Of a stretch of DNA of 5,855 nucleotides, positions 1 to 4,952 are shown piece after piece. Under the pieces are notes generated by a model. It was not told where the DNA came from. It saw nothing but the letters and a program-made list of their open reading frames with translations, and did no database searches. The DNA is from an uncultured Collinsella sp. Its GTDB lineage: Bacteria; Actinomycetota; Coriobacteriia; Coriobacteriales; Coriobacteriaceae. Location of the stretch: the NCBI GenBank assembly GCA_900545995.1, contig URBM01000118.1:1-5855 (forward strand), given 5' to 3'. Numbering within the stretch: the stretch's first letter is position 1; each line of letters opens with the position of its first letter. A program made the position numbers and the translations under genes.

Positions 1-33
1 TCGTCGGCAGCGTCAGATGTGTATAAGAGACAG
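1..33 (+). other. Nextera Read 1 transposase adapter (artefact)
   Basis: The first 33 bases are identical to the Illumina Nextera Read 1 adapter: a 14-base overhang beginning TCGTCGGCAGCGTC followed by the 19-base Tn5 mosaic end that finishes TAAGAGACAG. This is library DNA left on the contig, so native sequence begins at about base 34. It should be masked before any gene or repeat analysis. Confidence 0.98.
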
Positions 34-35
34 CG

Positions 36-482
36 CTCGTCTCGATCATGCCCACGCGCGAGGTCGTAAGCTCGCTGCAGATTCCCGTAACTTGCGACGC
101 ACTCTTTGACGAGATTAACTTTGACGAGTACGACTGCGTCGTGCTGCCCGGCGGCCTGCCCGGTGCCACCAACCTGCGCGCCGACCAGCGCGTCTGCGAC
201 TTAGTCTGCGATTTCGCCGCAACCAAGCACGTCGCCGCCATCTGCGCCGCCCCGTTTATCCTGGGCGAGCTCGACCTGCTCGAGGGGCGCCACGCCACGT
301 GCTTCCCTGGCTTTGAGAAAAGCTTCCCCGAAGGCGCCTATACCGGCGAGAAGGTCACGCAAGACGGCAACATCATCACCGCCAGCGGCATGGCCCAGTC
401 GCTCCCCTTTGCGCTTGAGCTGCTGCGCACGCTCGCCGGCGACAAGGCCGTCGATAAGGTCGCCGAGGGCATTCAGCTATGA
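36..482 (+). CDS. DJ-1/PfpI (YajL-like) family protein, 5'-truncated
   Basis: This is the C-terminal three quarters of a DJ-1/PfpI/ThiJ protein. The frame is open from the adapter junction (L-V-S-I before the ATG at 48), and family proteins carry about 40 more residues upstream, so the ATG at 48 is internal and the true start is lost. Counting from that Met, residues 30-42 (CVVLPGGLPGATN) form the conserved strand and glycine loop. AAICAAP (63-69) is the nucleophile elbow with reactive Cys66, followed by ATCFPGFE (83-90) and the TASG turn (111-114). The N-terminal acidic residue that lowers the Cys pKa is missing with the 5' end. Members act as cytosolic stress proteins, chaperones or glyoxalase/deglycase-type enzymes; the deglycase role is disputed. 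The exact activity here is unknown. The stop overlaps the start of maf by 4 bp (ATGA), so the two are probably cotranscribed and translationally coupled. Confidence 0.93.
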   Translation, partial: LVSIMPTREVVSSLQIPVTCDALFDEINFDEYDCVVLPGGLPGATNLRADQRVCDLVCDFAATKHVAAICAAPFILGELDLLEGRHATCFPGFEKSFPEGAYTGEKVTQDGNIITASGMAQSLPFALELLRTLAGDKAVDKVAEGIQL

Positions 483-1060
483 TTTTGGCTTCGCAATCAC
501 CGCGCCGCATCGAGTTGATGCGCGAGGCGGGCTATGACATTCGCATCATTCCTGCCGATATCGACGAAACGCCGTTTGATGGCGAGGCCCCGCTTACGCT
601 CGTTGAACGCTTAGCACGCGCCAAAGCCGCCGCCGTTGCCGCCGAACATGCCGAGCCCAATGAGCTGACGGTCGCGGCCGACACCATCGTCACCTTTGAC
701 GGCAAGATTCTGGGCAAGCCGGCAACCGAGGACGAGGCGCGCACCATGCTCCGTGAGCTTTCGGGCCGCACGCACCAGGTCGCAACCGGCGTCTGCATCG
801 TTAAGGCAGGCGACACGGCCGCCCCGCATGCCGCCGAGAGCCTGTCCTTTGTCGATGTGACCGACGTGACGTTCTACGAGCTCACCGACGAGCAGATCGA
901 GCACTACGTCGCCTCGGGTGAGCCCATGGACAAGGCCGGCGCCTACGGCATTCAGGGCACAGGAGGACGCATGCTCGTGCACGATATTTCGGGCGACTTC
1001 TATAACGTGGTGGGCCTACCCATCGCCCGCGTCGCGCGCGCGATTCAAAAACTCTCGTAA
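479..1060 (+). CDS. maf: Maf-family nucleoside triphosphate pyrophosphatase
   Basis: This complete 193-residue protein has the usual Maf length. Maf enzymes hydrolyse (d)TTP, UTP or modified nucleotides to the monophosphate and PPi in the cytosol, as housecleaning enzymes; some affect septum formation when overproduced. Visible motifs in order are LASQSPRR (3-10, phosphate-binding loop), DIDET (27-31), AADTIV with the probable catalytic Asp68 (66-71), GKP (79-81), SGRTHQVATGV (95-105), DKAGAYGIQG (151-160) and GDFYNVVGLP (172-181). The ATG at 479 lies inside the upstream stop (ATGA overlap), has GAGGG at 465-469 nine bases before it, and puts the conserved LASQSPRR at the expected N-terminus. 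Substrate choice (YhdE-like dTTP/UTP or YceF-like m7GTP) cannot be settled by eye; the AYGIQG region favours the dTTP/UTP type. Confidence 0.96.
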   Translation: MILASQSPRRIELMREAGYDIRIIPADIDETPFDGEAPLTLVERLARAKAAAVAAEHAEPNELTVAADTIVTFDGKILGKPATEDEARTMLRELSGRTHQVATGVCIVKAGDTAAPHAAESLSFVDVTDVTFYELTDEQIEHYVASGEPMDKAGAYGIQGTGGRMLVHDISGDFYNVVGLPIARVARAIQKLS

Positions 1061-1068
1061 TTGCATCT

Positions 1069-1100
1069 GGCGCTGGGTATCCCCCGGCGCCTACAATTTT
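1069..1100 (+). terminator. GC-rich hairpin after maf, possible weak terminator
   Basis: GGCGCTGGG (1069-1077) pairs with CCCCGGCGCC-side bases 1083-1091 to give a 9-bp stem with one G-T pair and loop TATCC. It is followed by TACAATTTT rather than a clean T tract. It starts 8 bases after the maf stop, so it may end the DJ-1/maf transcript. The same TACAAT (1092-1097) also resembles a -10 box for the downstream peptidase gene, but no good -35 lies 16-18 bases upstream. The two readings cannot be separated from sequence. Confidence 0.4.
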
Positions 1101-1161
1101 GGCGTACCGTACGGATCCCGACCGGGCACAAGGCGCGGCGGAAAACCGATAGGAGTTAAAC

Positions 1162-2163
1162 ATGGATACACTGCTCGAGGCCATTGACGTCTGCGATGTC
1201 GATGGCTTTTGCTATGGCAACTATACGGACGAGGAGGCCGGCACCGGTTGCACCGTAATCGTGGCACCCGAGGGCGCCACCGGCGGCGTTGACGTTCGCG
1301 GCGGTGCTCCCGCATCGCGCGAAACCGACCTGCTGCGACCCGAGAACACTGTCGACAAGGTCCACGCCGTCTGCCTTTCGGGTGGATCGGCCTTTGGCCT
1401 CGAGGCTGCAAGCGGCGTCGCTCGCGAGCTTGAGAGCCGCGGCATCGGCCTTCCCGTCGGCCCCACGCAGGTGCCTATCGTGTGCTCGAGCTGTATCTTC
1501 GACCTCGCCTTTGGTAACCCCACCGTTCGCCCCGACATTGAGGCCGGCATCGCCGCCGTGCGCGAAGCACTCGACAACACCCCCACCAAGCTCGAACAGG
1601 GCAACGTAGGCGCCGGCACGGGCGCTACCGTGGGTAAGCTCATGGGCCCCGCTACCTGCATGAAGGCCGGCCTTGGCGCTGCCGCCGTGGCGCTCGGTCC
1701 CGTTAAGGTAGGCGCCGTGGTCTCGGTCAACGCCTGCGGCAACGTGGTCGACCCCTTCACCGGCGAGTGGGTCGCCGGCATGCGCGCCGCCGCCGATAGC
1801 GACCAGATCGTCGACATGGAACTCGCAGCCTTTGCCGCCGCCGGATCCATGCAGATGCCGCTCGACCGCACCAACACCACCATCAGCTGCATCGTCACCA
1901 ACGTGGAACTCACTAAGGCACAAACCACCAAGGTCTCCCAGATGGCCGCAGACGCCTACGCACACGCCATCCGTCCCACGCACACCACCAACGACGGCGA
2001 CACTATCTACACCCTCGCCAGCGGCAAACTGGGCGCCCAGGCAAGCGCCGCCGTTCCCCTAGACCTGCTGGGCATGCTCGCCGTAAGGGCCCTACAGACC
2101 GCCATCGTAAACGGAGCCAAAACCGCCAAAACCTCCCACGGCATCCCCGGCGCCGCGAAGTAG
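1162..2163 (+). CDS. P1 family (NylC/DmpA-type) peptidase or amide hydrolase
   Basis: This complete 333-residue protein belongs to MEROPS family P1, N-terminal-nucleophile hydrolases that cleave their own precursor into two chains and act as aminopeptidases or amidases (DmpA, BapA, 6-aminohexanoate oligomer hydrolase NylC). Family landmarks are VDVRGGAPASRETDLL (43-58), VCLSGGSAFGLEAA (70-83), GNVGAGTGATVGK (147-159), KVGAVVSVNACGNVVDP (182-198) and DRTNTTI (235-241). The likely self-cleavage point is Asn238-Thr239, leaving a chain of 238 residues and one of 95 with Thr239 as nucleophile. Lys159, Asn190, Asp278 and Asp280 sit at spacings close to NylC Lys189, Asn219, Asp306 and Asp308 relative to Thr267; this was aligned from memory. 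No signal peptide is seen, so it is probably cytosolic. AGGAG at 1151-1155 lies 6 bases before the ATG and fixes the start. The natural substrate is unknown; a small peptide or beta/omega-amide is likely. Confidence 0.94.
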   Translation: MDTLLEAIDVCDVDGFCYGNYTDEEAGTGCTVIVAPEGATGGVDVRGGAPASRETDLLRPENTVDKVHAVCLSGGSAFGLEAASGVARELESRGIGLPVGPTQVPIVCSSCIFDLAFGNPTVRPDIEAGIAAVREALDNTPTKLEQGNVGAGTGATVGKLMGPATCMKAGLGAAAVALGPVKVGAVVSVNACGNVVDPFTGEWVAGMRAAADSDQIVDMELAAFAAAGSMQMPLDRTNTTISCIVTNVELTKAQTTKVSQMAADAYAHAIRPTHTTNDGDTIYTLASGKLGAQASAAVPLDLLGMLAVRALQTAIVNGAKTAKTSHGIPGAAK

Positions 2164-2175
2164 CCTAACCTGACC

Positions 2176-2300
2176 GGTTGCCCGGTGGGGCTTGGTTATG
2201 TTTGCTGCTCTACAGTCCTGGCTCGCACGAAGAACACATTAAGTGCTCTTCGGCTCGTGCGGAACTCGCGACAAACATAACCAAGCCCCACCGGGCAACC
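2176..2300. repeat. 29-bp perfect inverted repeat with nested hairpin (palindrome A)
   Basis: The arms at 2176-2204 and 2272-2300 are perfect reverse complements (29/29) separated by 67 bases. Their outer part is GC-rich (GCCCGGTGGGGC) and their inner part AT-rich (TTATGTTTG). Inside the loop a second hairpin forms: 2224-2228 with 2257-2261 and 2229-2237 with 2243-2251, with one mismatch, a 5-base bulge and apical loop ATTAA. It starts 12 bases after the peptidase stop and has no T tract after it, so it is not a textbook terminator. It could be an intergenic repeat or MITE-like element, a 3' UTR structure, or a structured RNA. No clear target duplication is visible at its edges. Confidence 0.9.
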
Positions 2301-2334
2301 TACCAACCAAGTCTTTTCAGCCCAGGCCCCTGTG

Positions 2335-2367
2335 TACCGCGCGTCGAAGATCTTCAAATTCAAATAA
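2335..2367 (+). pseudogene. Remnant of a second glycosyltransferase C-terminus
   Basis: Read on the + strand, these bases encode YRASKIFKFK and then TAA. The minus-strand GT2 gene nearby ends YRLASKIFKFN and then TAG. The last 17 bases (2347-2363) are identical to the reverse complement of 2499-2515. In the preceding codons Y, R, A and S differ only at third positions (apart from one missing Leu codon), which is the mark of divergence under protein-level selection rather than chance. Upstream of 2335 the similarity stops. It looks like the surviving tail of a paralogous, oppositely oriented glycosyltransferase gene deleted down to its last codons, or of a duplicated 3' end. Confidence 0.6.
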
Positions 2368-2392
2368 CCTGACAATCGATTCTTATAGCAGA

Positions 2393-2462
2393 GGCCCCTT
2401 GGCCCTTAGTTTGCTACTGCGAGCAGGACTGTTCGCAGTAGCAAACTAAGGGCCAAGGGGCC
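2393..2462. repeat. 33-bp hairpin with 4-base loop (palindrome B)
   Basis: The arm 2393-2425 pairs with 2430-2462 over 33 positions, with a single G-T wobble (2423/2432) and loop GGAC (2426-2429). The base of the stem is GC-rich (GGCCCCTTGGCCC) and the upper part mixed (TAGTTTGCTACTGCGA). It lies 32 bases beyond the GT2 stop on that gene's downstream side and would be transcribed by either convergent gene. No run of T follows on either strand, so intrinsic termination is possible but not shown. Its minus strand shares the core ACAGTCCTGCTCGCA with palindrome A. Confidence 0.9.
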
Positions 2463-2494
2463 CAGTCAACCTATCAGCAGCGATTACTCAGCAG

Positions 2495-3526
2495 CTAGTT
2501 GAATTTGAAGATCTTTGAGGCAAGACGGTATAGGCCGAGTGTGGTTTTGTCTCCCGCCCGTCCGCGCAGATTGGTGAAGAACCCGACCACGCCGTAGCGG
2601 GCACGACGATACATGCGCTCGTCGTAGGCCTTCAAATCATTCCACAGCGTCTTTAGGCGCTCGTCGGCGCAATCTTCCTCGGAAAGCTTGGTGAGCACCG
2701 AGCAGATCGCCATCATCATGGTGAAGTAGCCCATCATGTACGAACGTAGGCGTGACGACTCGACATCGCTGTACAGGTGGTACGACTCCATCATGATACG
2801 CGTAACACGGAACTGCTGGTCCAGACGCTTGACCATCGTGGCCTCGTTGACACTCTGGCCCTCGCGACCGATAAAGTAGCGGTAGAGGTCGATGTCGGCG
2901 TAGTACATGGTCTTGCAACGCGGCAGCGGCACGTAGGCGTAGATGTTGTCCACATAGAACGTGTGCGGCGGCATGGGAAGGTTGGACTCGCGCAGCACAT
3001 CCGTGCGATAGCACAGGCTGTGCATGAGTAGGTTCTGGTCCAGGCGGAAATGACCGATCTGATCCCAAGAAAAGATCTTTTTGCGCGGCAGGGCAAATTT
3101 GTAGCCAATAGCGGTATGCGTGCCCTCGTAAACCTTCTCGTACACGTAGTTCGAGATAAACAGGTCAACGCGCTGGTCGCGCTCTTCAAAGCCACGCAGA
3201 ATCGACAGCATGGTCGAAAGGGCAGCACCGTCAAGCCAGTCGTCCGAATCAACAACCTTGTAGTAGGTGCCCTGCGCCTCGCGCAGACCCGAAAGGACGG
3301 CAATACCGTGACCGCCGTTCTCCTGGTGCACCGCGCGGATGATTCCAGGGTAACGGGCCTCCCACTCGTCGGCCTTGGCGGCCGTCTCGTCCTTGGAGCC
3401 GTCGTCCACCACGATAATCTCGATATCGGTGGCGTAATTGCTCCCCTCCAAGATAGAGGTGATGCAATGGTCCATGTCCTTGGCGGCGTTATACGAGGGA
3501 ATACCGAATGTTATGACTTTATGCAT
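2495..3526 (-). CDS. Family 2 glycosyltransferase (GT-A fold)
   Basis: This 343-residue glycosyltransferase probably moves a sugar from a nucleotide donor onto a cell-surface polysaccharide or glycolipid at the cytosolic face. From the preferred Met it opens with ITFGIPSYNAAKDM, the usual GT2 first strand. IIVVDDGSKDET follows with the nucleotide-binding DDGS at 41-44, then QENGGHG (69-75), YYKVVDSDDWLDG with the metal-binding DSDD at 93-96, and FYVDN (190-194), which may supply the catalytic base. No strong membrane-spanning helix is apparent, though a hydrophobic Met-rich stretch lies at about residues 264-279. An in-frame ATG at 3544 would add six residues (MRLSPA); I prefer 3526 because the family N-terminus begins there and the overlap with glf is 8 bp. 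It is downstream of and overlaps glf, so it may be a galactofuranosyltransferase; this is inference from context. Its final codons recur inverted at 2335-2367. Confidence 0.93.
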   Translation of the reverse strand: MHKVITFGIPSYNAAKDMDHCITSILEGSNYATDIEIIVVDDGSKDETAAKADEWEARYPGIIRAVHQENGGHGIAVLSGLREAQGTYYKVVDSDDWLDGAALSTMLSILRGFEERDQRVDLFISNYVYEKVYEGTHTAIGYKFALPRKKIFSWDQIGHFRLDQNLLMHSLCYRTDVLRESNLPMPPHTFYVDNIYAYVPLPRCKTMYYADIDLYRYFIGREGQSVNEATMVKRLDQQFRVTRIMMESYHLYSDVESSRLRSYMMGYFTMMMAICSVLTKLSEEDCADERLKTLWNDLKAYDERMYRRARYGVVGFFTNLRGRAGDKTTLGLYRLASKIFKFN

Positions 3527-4721
3527 GGCAGGCGATAATCTCATCCGAAAGATCGAGGGCGGAATTGGTCACAGCGTCCATATCGTAGTAACGATACTCG
3601 GCCAGACGACCCACCGGGTGGAAGTTCGTCAGGTTCTGGACGCGCTCAAGATAGCGCTCATAGAGCTCACGGTTCTCGGGCTCAAGAATGGCGTAGTACG
3701 GCGTCTCACCCGAGCCGGGCGTATAGGCCTTGGAGTATTCCTTCATGATGGTGGTCTTGCCGGGCAGGACCTGGCCAGTCATATTCTTGAACTCAGTGAT
3801 GCGCGTGTAATCCTCGCTCGTGGTGTAGTTGACGGTGCCCACGGGCTGGAACTGATCCATATCGAGCGTCTCGAACTTCATGTCGAGCGTACGGTACGGC
3901 AGGGCGCCCAGGTCGAGATTGAACAGCTCGTCGAGCGGACCGGTGTAGACGATCTCGCCGCCATAGACCTTACCGTCGATCTTGACGGTGGTCTCGTCGA
4001 TCTCGAAGAGGTCGCGGGCGTCCACGTCGCAGAACACATCAATCAGATCGTGGTCGAGCATATGCTCAAACAGCGCGGTATAGCCGTCCTGCGGCATGCC
4101 CTGGAAGGGAGCCTGCGGGAAGTAGCGGTCATCATCGCCCACAAAGACGGGAACACGGCCGGTGATCGAGGGATCAATCTGGTCGGGCGTCTGGCCCCAC
4201 TGCTTCATGGTGTAATGCAAAAAGACGTTCTCGTAGACGTAATCAGCGACCTCGGCCAAGTCGGGGTCGTTCTTCTTACGCAGCTCCATAATGGGCACCT
4301 TGACATCCTTGCCAAAGGTCTCCACGAGCTTCTGATACAGCTCCTCGCCGCGCTCGTCACCAAAGGCGAGCTTGAGACTCGCGTGGTTGAAGGGCACGGG
4401 CATAAGGGTGCCGTTGATGTTGGCGAGCACCTTGTGCTGATAATCCGTCCACCTGGTAAAGCGCGACAGGAAATTGTGCACGCGCTCGTTAAAGGTGTGA
4501 TAGATATGCGGACCGTACTCGTGGATCAGGATTCCGGCCTCGTCAGTGCAGTCATAGGCATTGCCCGCAATGTGGCTACGGCGCTCCAAAACGGCAACAC
4601 GATAGCCGATGGTCTCGGCAAGACGGCGGGCGCAAACGGCACCGGCATATCCAGCACCGACGACAATCATGTCGTACGCGCCGGCGTTAAAGCCTTCAGG
4701 CAGGCCTGAGGTAATCTGCAT
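3519..4721 (-). CDS. glf: UDP-galactopyranose mutase
   Basis: This complete 400-residue flavoenzyme interconverts UDP-galactopyranose and UDP-galactofuranose in the cytosol, supplying the galactofuranose donor for surface glycans. IVVGAGYAGAVCARRL (19-34) is the FAD dinucleotide-binding loop, with acceptor Glu46 in VLERR. HEYGPHIYHT (67-76), MKQWG (172-176), TGRVPV (187-192), FQGMPQDGYTALFEHML (206-222), LPYRTLD (274-280) and the C-terminal GRLAEYRYYDMD (371-382) are all typical of bacterial Glf, including the Trp and Arg residues known to contact substrate. The N-terminus is about 15 residues longer than usual before the FAD motif, but AAGGAGT (complement of 4726-4732) lies just upstream of this ATG and supports it. 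It is the first gene of a two-gene unit with the overlapping GT2. A TATAAT box on the minus strand at 4805-4800 may drive both. Confidence 0.97.
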   Translation of the reverse strand: MQITSGLPEGFNAGAYDMIVVGAGYAGAVCARRLAETIGYRVAVLERRSHIAGNAYDCTDEAGILIHEYGPHIYHTFNERVHNFLSRFTRWTDYQHKVLANINGTLMPVPFNHASLKLAFGDERGEELYQKLVETFGKDVKVPIMELRKKNDPDLAEVADYVYENVFLHYTMKQWGQTPDQIDPSITGRVPVFVGDDDRYFPQAPFQGMPQDGYTALFEHMLDHDLIDVFCDVDARDLFEIDETTVKIDGKVYGGEIVYTGPLDELFNLDLGALPYRTLDMKFETLDMDQFQPVGTVNYTTSEDYTRITEFKNMTGQVLPGKTTIMKEYSKAYTPGSGETPYYAILEPENRELYERYLERVQNLTNFHPVGRLAEYRYYDMDAVTNSALDLSDEIIACHA

Positions 4722-4764
4722 CGATACTCCTTGTCAAAAGCCACGGGCTCGTTAGCTGGGCTTT

Positions 4765-4783
4765 TCTCGAACATTCTTCGAGA
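4765..4783. promoter_or_regulatory. Palindrome in the glf leader, possible operator
   Basis: TCTCGAA (4765-4771) and TTCGAGA (4777-4783) are perfect 7-base inverted arms around CATTC. If glf transcription starts near 4793, the site lies about 10-28 bases into the transcript, where a repressor could bind or a small RNA hairpin could form. It resembles but does not fit the CGAAC-N4-GTTCG LexA box, being one base short with a changed right half-site. No regulator gene is adjacent. Confidence 0.35.
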
Positions 4784-4799
4784 CATATTTATCAGAGCG

Positions 4800-4805
4800 A
4801 TTATA
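4800..4805 (-). promoter_or_regulatory. Candidate -10 box for the glf-GT2 operon
   Basis: The minus strand reads a perfect TATAAT here, 78 bases upstream of the glf ATG, predicting a start near 4793 and a leader of about 70 bases. The -35 region (about 4823-4828, CTCATT) is a poor match, so an activator or an atypical -35 would be needed. Confidence 0.4.
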
Positions 4806-4819
4806 GCGCTAATGCGTCC

Positions 4820-4825
4820 TATAAT
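4820..4825 (+). promoter_or_regulatory. Candidate -10 box for pta
   Basis: A perfect TATAAT sits 127 bases upstream of the pta ATG, predicting a start near 4832 and a leader of about 120 bases. The -35 position (about 4797-4802, GCGATT) is poor and overlaps the -10 box of the opposing glf promoter. The two promoters are therefore back to back and overlapping and may exclude each other. Confidence 0.45.
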
Positions 4826-4850
4826 GAGCTTGCCACACAAGGAAAGCTCA
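4825..4850. promoter_or_regulatory. Inverted repeat at the pta promoter start region
   Basis: TGAGCTT (4825-4831) and AAGCTCA (4844-4850) are perfect 7-base inverted arms separated by 12 bases. They straddle the predicted pta start site and touch the -10 box, a classic position for a repressor operator. They also cover the -35 region of the divergent glf promoter, so one protein could affect both. The first arm would be only partly transcribed, which argues against an RNA-only role. Confidence 0.35.
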
Positions 4851-4877
4851 AGCACCGCGGCGTACAAATTTGAAAGG

Positions 4878-4902
4878 TAAACCCGCTAGCAGCGGGTTTA
4901 TT
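4878..4902 (+). terminator. Terminator-like hairpin in the pta leader
   Basis: TAAACCCGCT (4878-4887) pairs perfectly with AGCGGGTTTA (4891-4900) around loop AGC, and TT follows, so the 3' flank reads GGGTTTATTC. This is the form of a short intrinsic terminator on the + strand. It lies about 45 bases after the predicted pta transcription start and 50 bases before the pta ATG. It could be an attenuator for pta, or the end of a short RNA of about 70 bases from the TATAAT box at 4820. I could not find a convincing antiterminator pairing or a known riboswitch motif upstream. Confidence 0.5.
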
Positions 4903-4952
4903 CGTGAACAGCCGGGCGCCTGGAGCTTAGTGAAACGCTTGTAAGGAGTAAC

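Noticed and set aside
1156..1983. 275-residue open frame on the - strand antisense to the P1 peptidase gene
   Set aside because: It is low-complexity, rich in Gly, Ala and His, and has no family motif; it is the codon-bias shadow of the real gene.
2178..2449. Two small + strand frames of 64 and 68 residues across the convergent intergenic region
   Set aside because: They run through the arms of the palindromes, lack ribosome-binding sites and resemble no protein family.
3438..4709. 423-residue open frame on the + strand antisense to glf
   Set aside because: It lies opposite a clear glf gene, has no recognisable domain, and arises because GC-biased codons leave few stops on the opposite strand.
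4768..4780. LexA (SOS) box upstream of glf
   Set aside because: CGAAC-ATT-CTTCG is one base too short and has an altered right half-site compared with CGAAC-N4-GTTCG.
4667..4867. 66-residue minus-strand frame over the glf promoter
   Set aside because: It covers promoter elements and out-of-frame glf sequence, and has no ribosome-binding site or homology I can recognise.
4824..4880. 18-residue leader peptide MSLPHKESSSTAAYKFER ending at the base of the pta leader hairpin
   Set aside because: The position is tempting for attenuation, but its ATG overlaps the -10 box, has no Shine-Dalgarno, and there is no run of regulatory codons.
4826..4902. Known riboswitch (preQ1, fluoride, ZTP or guanidine type) in the pta leader
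   Set aside because: I compared the leader with the conserved motifs of these classes from memory and saw no convincing match.
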